Source: Ferruginibacter sp.
GTDB lineage: Bacteria; Bacteroidota; Bacteroidia; Chitinophagales; Chitinophagaceae
Length of the DNA: 5,020 nucleotides
Assembly: GCA_025352435.1 (NCBI GenBank)
Contig: JANXTN010000363.1
Coordinates: 1 to 5,020 of the forward strand
Direction of reading: 5' to 3'
The translations under genes and the position numbers were made by a program. Below the pieces are notes generated by a model. The model ran no database searches. It worked only from the letters and a program-made list of their open reading frames with translations, and was not told the DNA's origin. Shown piece after piece: positions 1 to 5,020 of this stretch (the first letter of the stretch is position 1; each line of letters starts with the position of its first letter).

Positions 1-180
1 CCAAATACCTGCTACCAATAATGTTGACAGGGAGATTTTGCTTGCACCAACAAGATTTCGGGTTAAGTCGCTTAATTGATAGCTTCTAAATTCTACTTCT
101 ACTTTGTAAAATCTAAATACCCATATAATTAATATTGCCAGAGCTATTACAATTTGAAAGATTATGGATAAAGTAATCAT
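1..180 (-). CDS. DoxX-like integral membrane protein, N-terminal part
   Basis: Sixty codons are open from an ATG at 180 to the left edge, so the C-terminal part is missing. The protein starts MITLSIIFQIVIALAILIIW, a hydrophobic helix at about residues 3-23 followed by a basic RFYK turn. A polar stretch (FRSYQLSDLTRNLVGASK, residues 31-48) leads into a second hydrophobic helix, ISLSTLLVAGIW. The pattern of first helix, polar loop, then VGxxKxSLxTLLxxGIW is what I know from small four-helix DoxX-like proteins of Bacteroidota; their biochemical role is generally unknown. The start is supported by an in-frame stop ten codons upstream, no other upstream ATG, and an A-rich leader of the kind this phylum uses instead of a Shine-Dalgarno site. 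It points the same way as the next two genes but lies 415 bases beyond the nearest, so it is probably transcribed separately. The family call rests on pattern memory from a fragment. Confidence 0.72.
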   Translation of the reverse strand, partial: MITLSIIFQIVIALAILIIWVFRFYKVEVEFRSYQLSDLTRNLVGASKISLSTLLVAGIW

Positions 181-516
181 TAATTTTTTGTATTTTTTTG
201 TTTTGGTTTAGCTCTATTAGATCTGGTATGTCGCTTAATATATACCGATGCTTTTATAAACTCGCAGCTTAAATTTTCAGAAAGATTTTTCTTTAAATTC
301 CCTAAAGGCACTATTTCGTATTAAGACCTAATTTAAACGTAGAATAAAGTTAGGAATAAATGAGCACATGTCTCAGTTACCAAAAGAAGATACTTTATAA
401 TATTTAGGAGTGAAAATGCAGAGAAGTTTCTGAAAAGAAATTCTTTGAGAAGTTGTTTAAGGTACCTACCGTACTGCAAGGGTAGAGAAGTTGATAAGAA
501 GAAATGGTGCTTTCAT
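181..516. other. Intergenic region, no gene seen
   Basis: No reading frame of credible length or composition is present on either strand. The part next to the DoxX-like gene (181-300) is very AT-rich and should hold its promoter, but I find no clean TAnnTTTG-type Bacteroidota -7 box. It contains one copy of a 23-bp motif (248-270) that recurs at 3450-3472 and 3693-3715. The octamer GAGAAGTT occurs three times, at 421-428, 447-454 and 485-492, with irregular spacing. Tiny open frames such as the ten-codon one at about 368 look like chance. Confidence 0.6.
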
Positions 517-592
517 AAATAGCCGCACAGAAAGCTGCCGCACATTGCCACGCCTCATTTCTGCGCTATTGAACATTTCTGAGCAAGTAGGG
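517..592. repeat. Dispersed foldable repeat, left copy
   Basis: This block matches 3580-3656 in the same orientation. The two share the 14-mer GCCGCACAGAAAGC (522-535 and 3585-3598) and the 16-mer CCTCATTTCTGCGCTA (553-568 and 3617-3632), spaced almost equally, with weaker similarity between and after them. It can fold: AATAGC (518-523) pairs with GCTATT (565-570), and AGAAA (529-533) with TTTCT (558-562). It begins about four bases beyond the stop codon of the minus-strand gene ending at 596, so it would sit in that gene's 3' untranslated RNA. It lacks the U-run of a standard intrinsic terminator. It may be a REP-like or miniature mobile element, or an RNA 3' end structure. Confidence 0.65.
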
Positions 593-595
593 TTT

Positions 596-1117
596 TTATG
601 AAAAAACTTTACTATTTATTAAAGCTAAGAATTGGGTGTTTCTTTCACTTTGTATATTTAATAATTGAGGTAATTCATTTTTAATATTTTTCATCATTAA
701 ACAAGTAACGTTTATGAAGTTGCCGTCATTAAATATAATTCTGAAAAATTTATACTCAGCAAAAGAATAAAATCCTGTGTTGTTACCGTAATTATTAAAA
801 TAAATAAGCGACTTAATTTCCTGGAATGGATAAATGACATTTTTTTTAGGAGATATATGTATGAGTACTTTCTGGCTTGTATCCATCTCAAGAATTGCAT
901 GATGGTTTGCTATTAAATATTGGATATGGATAATTAATGTGGGAAGAATATCAATGATAAAAAAGATGGGAGTGATAATATACAAAGTCCGGCTGTTAAG
1001 AAAATTACTAAAGTCATCCACACTGAAATAAATCCCAACAAAGATTACGGGATAAATCAATAGCATATGTGCAAGCATTTTTAATTGCTGCATGATTGTT
1101 ATCTTGAACGTTTTCAT
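596..1117 (-). CDS. Membrane protein with two helices and a PH-like tail, function unknown
   Basis: The product is 173 residues, and I do not recognise a named gene. Two hydrophobic helices are clear, at about residues 14-33 (MLAHMLLIYPVIFVGIYFSV) and 46-70. The remaining hundred residues look like a cytoplasmic beta-rich domain: a strand pair KVLIHISP/NVIYPFQEIKSLIYF, then FFRIIFNDGNFINVTCLM, then a C-terminal helix. This order, with 'YPFQEI' and 'F.DG..I.VTCL', resembles the small bacterial PH-like (YcxB-type) domains found behind two membrane helices. That is inference from shape, not a firm family match. The ATG at 1117 is chosen because it follows an AT-rich AATATTTA leader. The frame stays open upstream to a GTG at 1216, directly after the hydrolase stop codon, but that extension adds 33 residues through an inverted repeat and is unlikely. 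The gene is markedly AT-rich compared with the hydrolase upstream. Its start lies 99 bases beyond the hydrolase stop, so read-through is possible. Confidence 0.75.
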   Translation of the reverse strand: MKTFKITIMQQLKMLAHMLLIYPVIFVGIYFSVDDFSNFLNSRTLYIITPIFFIIDILPTLIIHIQYLIANHHAILEMDTSQKVLIHISPKKNVIYPFQEIKSLIYFNNYGNNTGFYSFAEYKFFRIIFNDGNFINVTCLMMKNIKNELPQLLNIQSERNTQFLALINSKVFS

Positions 1118-1142
1118 TAAATATTGTTTTGTTTGGCGGATG

Positions 1143-1169
1143 CAACGTCTTTCAACGGCAGAGACGTTG
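1143..1169. repeat. Perfect 8-bp inverted repeat between two genes
   Basis: CAACGTCT (1143-1150) and AGACGTTG (1162-1169) are exact reverse complements around an 11-base spacer. It lies between the hydrolase stop codon and the start of the 173-residue gene, both on the minus strand. No T-run follows it on either strand, so it is not a textbook terminator. It could be an RNA hairpin limiting read-through or protecting the upstream message, or half of a degenerate repeat. The ten bases AAAGACGTTG on the minus strand here recur at 3552-3561 on the plus strand, inside the other repeat cluster. Confidence 0.5.
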
Positions 1170-1216
1170 TTGAGAAAAAGGACGAGCAGCGCACAACCCA
1201 TAGCGAGGCACACCAC

Positions 1217-3136
1217 CTACCAACCAATACCATAATCCTCTCCATGATTGGAACTTCCACCCCAGAAACTTTTATGTAGCCAGTCAAAATAAATAGCATT
1301 AATGGGGCCACTGGTTCTGTCATCAAAAGTTAAGGTGTAGCCCATCTCTCTTAATTCCTTTCTTACCCACTCTGATGTATTTTGGTGCAGTAATAAATTT
1401 CCGGGCCTTGGCTTGCGATCTGCTGTTTTTGTGCCACCCAATGATAGCCATAGTTGATTGGTATTAATATTTGCTGCTTCGCAAGCTTCCTGCACATTCA
1501 TTCCAAACTCCACTATATTTAAAAAGAACTGTAATAAATTCTGATCCTGTGTATCACCTCCTTGCACGGCAAAAGATAAAAAAGGTTTACCGTCTTTCAA
1601 AGCCAGGGTAGGTGTTAATGTTACCCTTGGGCGTTTGCCGGGTTCAATTACGTTGAAAGGATTTTGTGAAGAATCTAGTACAAAACTCTGTATACGCTGA
1701 CTCATACCTACTCCTGTGTTACCGGCGATTGTTGCAGGCAACCATCCACCGGAAGGTGTAATGGAAACCACCCAACCTTCTTCATCTGCAGCTTCTACAG
1801 AAGTAGTACCTGCCCACAAACGTGCCATGTAAGCACTGTCGGCTTCTTTCCCGATTGGGGAGATGCGTGCAGTTCCATTATTTCTTACATCATGTGCAGG
1901 CATAAAGCCAGGACGATTATTTTTTGTGGTATCAAAAGAATAGCCTCGCTGTTTCAAAAGATTTGTATACGGATTTATTTTACCTTCAAATGGATATGGA
2001 TCGCCGGGACCGATGTCGGGTATATTTCGTTTCATTGATATCTGTCCTGCTCTTTGCTTTGCATACGCTTTGCTCAGCAAACCTTTCATGGGCTCGGCTG
2101 GTGGAAAAGCAGGATCACCATAATAAAAATCACGGTCAGCAAAAGTCATATTCATGGTTTGATATAGAGTATGAATATATTTTGTGCTGTTGTAGCCCAT
2201 ATCTTTCAAATCAAAATTCTCCAGAATGTTAAGGCTTTGCAACATCATGGGCCCTTGTGTCCACTGCTGTAATTTATAAACATCAATGCCCTTGTAATTT
2301 ACCTGCATTGGTTCTTCTTCTATGGGTTTCCATTTGGCAAGGTCCTGCATGGTAATGAGGCCTCCCTGTTCTTGGCAACCACGAACAAACTCTTGAGCAA
2401 TATCACCTTTGTAAAATCGATCGTAAGCGGTCATGATGGCTTCTTTGCGGCTCTTACCTTTCTTCAGTGCCTGCTGTTCTGCTTCCACCATTTTAGTAAG
2501 TGTTTCCAATAAGTCCTTCTGAATAAAAATTTCACCAGCCTCAGGTGCTTCTCTTTTTTCACCCAAATGCGGCAGGAAAATTTTTTTGCTATAGGGCCAT
2601 TCTTTTATTCTTTGTTTACCCTTTTCCATGCTGTTGGCTGTTTGTGCTTCAATCGGATACCCGGCTGCTAATTGCATGCAGGGCGCCAGCACTTCTTTTA
2701 GACTCATACGTCCATAATTAGCAAGCATAAGGCAAAGGCCGCCTACAGTGCCCGGGGTGGTTGCGGCTAAAGGTCCATATTCCGGCGGGTAATCATAGCC
2801 CTTACTTTTAAAAAAATCAACAGTAGCACCGGTGGGCGCTACACCCATGGCGTTTATGCCAATCACTTTTTTTGTTTTGGGATTATAGATAAGTGCCTGA
2901 GTTTCGCCGCCCCAACTTAGCACATCCCACATGGTGCAGGTAGCAGCAAGCATGGCACAGGCAGCATCTACCGCATTGCCTCCCTGTTGAAAAACCATAC
3001 TACCTGCGGTGGCAGCTAGTGGTTTGCCTGTAATGGCCATCCAATGTTTACCATGTAGCACAGGTTTTTGTGTTTGTTGAGAAACTGCAGAAAAACAGCA
3101 AACGATGCTTAAGATAAAAAATGCAAGAGATCTCAT
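1217..3136 (-). CDS. Exported gamma-glutamyltransferase-family Ntn hydrolase
   Basis: The product is 639 residues. A signal peptide (MRSLAFFILSIVCCFSAVS, cleavage likely before Gln20) sends it out of the cytoplasm. Family landmarks follow in order: GGNAVDAA (52-59), ATTPGTVGG (125-133), a YIHTLYQTMNMTFADRDFYY block (320-339), GTTS with the presumed self-cleaving nucleophile Thr444, KRPRVTLTPT (501-510), and QGGDTQDQ (525-532). Cleavage before Thr444 would leave a ~196-residue small subunit, close to the family's usual size. Several substrate-holding residues of classical enzymes are absent. The position of E. coli Arg114 is Met97 (NAMGVAP), the Ser-Ser pair is Val-Thr, the MDDF motif is missing, and TTH is TTS. 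It is therefore a divergent member, possibly an amidase or peptidase not using glutathione. The ATG at 3136 gives the signal peptide at the N-terminus; the only upstream option, a TTG at 3181, would put 15 residues before it. No lipobox is present. Confidence 0.93.
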   Translation of the reverse strand: MRSLAFFILSIVCCFSAVSQQTQKPVLHGKHWMAITGKPLAATAGSMVFQQGGNAVDAACAMLAATCTMWDVLSWGGETQALIYNPKTKKVIGINAMGVAPTGATVDFFKSKGYDYPPEYGPLAATTPGTVGGLCLMLANYGRMSLKEVLAPCMQLAAGYPIEAQTANSMEKGKQRIKEWPYSKKIFLPHLGEKREAPEAGEIFIQKDLLETLTKMVEAEQQALKKGKSRKEAIMTAYDRFYKGDIAQEFVRGCQEQGGLITMQDLAKWKPIEEEPMQVNYKGIDVYKLQQWTQGPMMLQSLNILENFDLKDMGYNSTKYIHTLYQTMNMTFADRDFYYGDPAFPPAEPMKGLLSKAYAKQRAGQISMKRNIPDIGPGDPYPFEGKINPYTNLLKQRGYSFDTTKNNRPGFMPAHDVRNNGTARISPIGKEADSAYMARLWAGTTSVEAADEEGWVVSITPSGGWLPATIAGNTGVGMSQRIQSFVLDSSQNPFNVIEPGKRPRVTLTPTLALKDGKPFLSFAVQGGDTQDQNLLQFFLNIVEFGMNVQEACEAANINTNQLWLSLGGTKTADRKPRPGNLLLHQNTSEWVRKELREMGYTLTFDDRTSGPINAIYFDWLHKSFWGGSSNHGEDYGIGW

Positions 3137-3189
3137 GATGGTAGTTTTAGAAAATAAAGTTAAGGGTAGAAACTTAACCAATGAATTTT

Positions 3190-3362
3190 TAGTACCACGA
3201 ATTAAGGCGGGGGAGTAGGGGGGTAAAAAGATTTGGGGCTGTTAGCGGGGGACCAATGTTCAGCATTTGTCGGGGCTATTCGTTACAAGTCCTCGTTCCG
3301 CTGCGCTGCACTGTGGGCTTTCCACTTCTATCCCCCAGCCCTTCGGCAGGAGAACTTTTTTT
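3190..3362. repeat. G-rich block and GGGCT-punctuated intergenic repeat text
   Basis: This block is far more GC-rich and skewed than its surroundings. It contains G-runs at 3209-3213, 3218-3223, 3235-3238 and 3247-3251. GGGCT is reiterated at 3236, 3273 and 3315, about 40 bases apart, and C-rich text (3331-3335) precedes a T7 run (3356-3362). Read on the minus strand it runs GATAGAAGTGGAAAGCCC, then GAATAGCCCCGAC, then AACAGCCCC. I recall intergenic text of this style from many Bacteroidota genomes, which suggests a phylum-wide repeat; that is memory, not a search. It lies 54-226 bases upstream of the hydrolase start, so it may overlap that gene's promoter region or 5' leader. Confidence 0.5.
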
Positions 3363-3467
3363 AGCATTTATCGAAGCGGAGAATAGTGTAAAACATCAAC
3401 TATAAGCGCTGTAACTCTTGAGCTACATCATTGAGAAATTGATATTAGTGTGCGTTATCGATCTCGC

Positions 3468-3497
3468 AATTTAGGAAGCGCCCAACGCTCCTAAATT
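3468..3497. repeat. Strong 12-bp hairpin with one bulged A
   Basis: AATTTAGG(A)AGCG at 3468-3480 pairs with CGCTCCTAAATT at 3486-3497 around the five-base loop CCCAA. Twelve pairs with one bulge make it the best hairpin in the window. Neither flank carries a T-run, so a standard intrinsic terminator is not supported, and no gene ends nearby. One copy of the 23-bp motif overlaps its left arm (to 3472). It may be a structured RNA element, a cruciform protein site, or the end of a small mobile element. Confidence 0.6.
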
Positions 3498-3534
3498 AGT
3501 TTAAATATGCAGCATAGCAAAGTGCGGAAGGTTA

Positions 3535-3594
3535 TCTGTGCGGCTATTTTAAAAGACGTTGTACTTTGGAAATATAATTTTAGCGCCGCACAGA
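3535..3594. repeat. Inverted repeat TCTGTGCGGC / GCCGCACAGA
   Basis: TCTGTGCGGC (3535-3544) and GCCGCACAGA (3585-3594) are exact reverse complements 40 bases apart. The left arm is an inverted fragment of the dispersed repeat: 3535-3549 is the exact reverse complement of 517-531 (15 of 15). The right arm is the beginning of the repeat copy at 3580-3656. Two opposed repeat ends around an AT-rich spacer recall the paired, inverted arrangement of REP-like elements, or a deletion remnant of a larger element. Confidence 0.6.
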
Positions 3595-3656
3595 AAGCCA
3601 TTGCACAAAGGCTTCACCTCATTTCTGCGCTAATGATCTTCTCTGCACTAGGTGGG
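3580..3656. repeat. Dispersed foldable repeat, right copy
   Basis: This is the second copy of the block at 517-592. The outer stem is TTAGCGC (3580-3586) with GCGCTAA (3627-3633), followed by AGAAA (3592-3596) with TTTCT (3622-3626). GCC/GGC (3597-3599 and 3610-3612) can extend the stem inward. The middle differs between copies, while both ends of the fold are kept. One outer pair differs in both bases at once (A519-T569 against T3580-A3633), slight support for selection on pairing. It is not next to a gene end, which argues against a plain terminator role for this copy. Confidence 0.62.
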
Positions 3657-3896
3657 ATAATTACCAAATAATTGATGGTAAGATTTGTTTGCATGCGTTG
3701 ATTAACTCGCAATTTTGTGTGAGCCGAATGCTTCCGGCAGTGGGACGCCGAGGATAGGTCTTAATCTTGCGCGTATTAATGTTTCATCTAGTAAAAAAAA
3801 CAAATTGTTTGTTTCCTATACTTAGTCTGCTACTCAAAGACCAAGCTTCGGCGTTTGCGCTGTAAGATGCGCTTCATTTATTGTCACTGTTGCACC

Positions 3897-3940
3897 AAAG
3901 GAGGTAAAAGATGAAAAATTACGCAGGGATGATTTGCTGA
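3897..3940 (+). other. Shine-Dalgarno-like site with nine-codon frame, possible gene relic
   Basis: AAAGGAGG (3897-3904) lies six bases before an ATG at 3911, which opens nine codons (MKNYAGMIC) and then a TGA. A full AGGAGG at ideal spacing stands out because no real gene here uses one. Adding one base after the sixth codon would give MKNYAGIDLLIKQELFVW, then stops. 'YAGID' recalls the start of some transposases, but the match is too short to name a family. It may be chance, a leader peptide, or a decayed gene start. Confidence 0.2.
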
Positions 3941-4019
3941 TCAAGCAAGAATTGTTTGTATGGTAATAAAAGAGGCTGGTAGTTTAATCAAACCAGATTT
4001 ATTGATGCTTTAGGGTAAG

Positions 4020-4298
4020 CGGCTGTTCAACCCCTCATTTAAAATAAATACACAACTATATGATTGTTAATATTTTAGAAATTATGAAATATTGTTAATT
4101 ATGGTTTAAATTGTGTTGACTATTATTTCTTGGAGATCACTAACAGAAAAGCTTTTTATAAATAAATATTTTAATAATTAAGTGAAAAATCGTGTTCTCT
4201 GATTCAATAAATAAATATTAAATAACATAATCATCAATAAAGCAAAAACTATAACATCATTCTTTACTGCTCAAGTCACCACACCACAAACCTTAATC
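4020..4298 (+). promoter_or_regulatory. AT-rich upstream region of the receptor gene
   Basis: This very AT-rich stretch should carry the promoter and leader of the receptor gene at 4299. Two direct repeats stand out: ATTGTTAAT at 4063-4071 and 4091-4099, and ATAAATAAATATT at 4158-4170 and 4207-4219. A TTGAC occurs near 4124, but I find no matching TAnnTTTG element at a good distance, so no exact promoter is called. The bases just before the ATG (CAAACCTTAATC) contain no Shine-Dalgarno site, normal for Bacteroidota. Confidence 0.35.
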
Positions 4299-5020
4299 AT
4301 GAAGAAATCTAACCTCATCGTTCTTTTCACTATTGTATTTATTACAGCCGCTATTCAAACAGTTCAGGCACAGGCAAAGATTAATGGCAGGTAACTACTG
4401 TTACAGATAAAGCTGTTGATGGCGTAAATGTTTTATTGTTAAACCGTGTTGATTCCACTTTAGTAAAAGGAACAATTACCAACAGTTCCGGCAAGTTTGG
4501 TTTTGACAACATAAAACCCGGAAAATATATTATCAACGCATCATTCATTGGCTACAAGAGCTCTTTCAGCAAAGAAATTATTGCTGGTTCTGGTGAAGTA
4601 ATTAATACAGGTACAATAAAATTGAGTAACGAGGACAAAGAAATGTCTGCTGTTACAGTTGTTGCACGTAAACCGATGTTTGAGCAAAAAATTGACCGGA
4701 TGGTTATTAATGTAAAAAACAGTATTACATCTGCCGGTGGTACAGCATTGGAGGTATTGGAAAAATCGCCTGGTGTAGTGGTAAACCGGCAAAGTAATTC
4801 TATAGGATTGAATGGAAAGGAAGGAGTAGTTGTGATGATCAATGGAAAAATTTCGAGAATGCCTGCTGATGCTGTAGTACAAATGCTTGCCGGGATGAAT
4901 GCTTCAAATATTGACCGCATTGAATTAATTACAACACCGCCTGCCAATTTTGATGCAGAAGGCAATGCCGGGTTTATTAATATAATCCTTCTCAGTAATC
5001 CGAATAAAGGATTAAACGGA
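4299..5020 (+). CDS. TonB-dependent outer-membrane receptor, N-terminal part, apparent frameshift
   Basis: The gene begins MKKSNLIVLFTIVFITAAIQ, a signal peptide probably cut after the VQA at residues 22-24. The frame then stops at a TAA (4392-4394). From 4391 the next frame is open for 210 codons to the right edge and continues the same protein, so one base seems missing near 4389-4391. Rejoined, there is a carboxypeptidase-regulatory-like beta-sandwich at about residues 28-110, with NSSGKFGFDNIKPGKYIINA and IGYKS. A receptor plug follows (about 118-241): VTVVARKP, EQKIDR, GGTALEVLEKSPGV, MINGK, and ELITTPPANFDAEGNAGFIN. This is the layout of barrel receptors with a CarboxypepD_reg domain that import substrates using TonB energy. 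It lacks SusC hallmarks, and no SusD is visible. The beta-barrel lies beyond the window and the substrate cannot be told. The clean downstream frame points to a recent mutation or a sequencing error rather than an old pseudogene. Confidence 0.88.

Larger units (their letters stand above)
3363..4019. other. Intergenic region with hairpins and repeats, no credible gene
   Basis: No reading frame of credible length exists on either strand. The stretch holds an imperfect 18-bp dyad (TGTAACTCTTGAGCTACA, 3410-3427), a strong hairpin (3468-3497), two copies of a 23-bp motif (3450-3472 and 3693-3715), a 10-bp inverted repeat (3535-3544 with 3585-3594), the right copy of the dispersed repeat (3580-3656), and a near-palindrome AAACAAATTGTTT around 3800. 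With the flanking blocks it separates two divergent genes by 1162 bases, long for a bacterial promoter region. The best guess is an accumulation of small repeat elements; an unannotated small RNA is possible. Confidence 0.55.

Noticed and set aside
64..815. Recurring GTCGCTTAAT-like decamer at 67-76, 230-239 and inverted near 804
   Set aside because: Two of the three occurrences lie in coding sequence where codons explain them, and no flanking similarity exists.
1118..1216. N-terminal extension of the 173-residue protein from a GTG at 1216
   Set aside because: It would translate through an inverted repeat and place 33 residues before a good ATG start with a typical AT-rich leader.
1117..1326. 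Minus-strand open frame of 69 codons spanning the hydrolase 3' end
   Set aside because: It overlaps the hydrolase coding region in another frame and shows no protein-like pattern.
1924..2232. Plus-strand open frame of 102 codons
   Set aside because: It lies wholly inside the hydrolase gene on the opposite strand, which has strong family motifs throughout; the frame's protein shows no recognisable features.
3081..3136. Lipoprotein signal on the hydrolase (Cys13-Cys14)
   Set aside because: The residue before Cys13 is Val and the one before Cys14 is Cys, so no lipobox fits; ordinary signal cleavage before Gln20 is better.
3137..3181. Hydrolase start at the TTG at 3181
   Set aside because: It would bury the signal peptide behind 15 residues; the ATG at 3136 places the signal at the N-terminus.
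3331..3362. Intrinsic terminator ending in the T7 run at 3356-3362
   Set aside because: No stable hairpin precedes the T-run; only a three-pair GCC/GGC stem is possible, and no plus-strand gene ends there.
3450..3500. Integron attC-like site
   Set aside because: GCCCAAC fits one core consensus, but no matching GTTRRRY partner or integrase is present.
181..4298. CRISPR array, tRNA or rRNA gene
   Set aside because: No regularly spaced identical repeats, cloverleaf arms or rRNA-like conserved stretches were seen in any intergenic part.
4541..4965. Two minus-strand open frames of 113 and 137 codons
   Set aside because: Both are antisense to the receptor gene, whose plug motifs are clear; their residues are a by-product of the coding strand.

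Overview
The window looks like a piece of a Bacteroidota chromosome, probably near Chitinophagaceae. This rests on a TonB-dependent receptor with a carboxypeptidase-regulatory N-terminal domain, low GC, A-rich translation starts without Shine-Dalgarno sequences, and intergenic repeat text of a kind common in that phylum. The lineage is inferred from protein style, not from a marker gene.

Layout. Bases 1-180 (minus) hold the N-terminal 60 codons of a DoxX-like membrane protein that runs off the left edge. Bases 181-595 are non-coding and end in one copy of a dispersed, foldable repeat. Bases 596-1117 (minus) encode a 173-residue protein with two membrane helices and a PH-like tail. A 99-base gap with a perfect 8-bp inverted repeat separates it from a 639-residue exported gamma-glutamyltransferase-family Ntn hydrolase at 1217-3136 (minus). 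Bases 3137-4298 form an unusually long divergent intergenic region with G-runs, hairpins, the second repeat copy and an inverted fragment of it. Bases 4299-5020 (plus) hold the first ~241 residues of a TonB-dependent outer-membrane receptor, with an apparent one-base deletion just after the signal peptide; it runs off the right edge.

How the genes relate. The hydrolase and the 173-residue protein could be co-transcribed, but nothing in the sequence links their functions. The hydrolase should process itself at Thr444 and act in the periplasm or outside the cell. It lacks the arginine and the Ser-Ser pair that classical GGTs use to hold the gamma-glutamyl group, so its substrate is open. The receptor is divergent and separated by more than 1.1 kb, so it is probably an independent unit.

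I see no convincing new multi-gene system. The most unusual content is non-coding: a repeat pair with a conserved fold, a 23-bp motif found three times outside genes, a strong hairpin, and a G-rich block upstream of the hydrolase.
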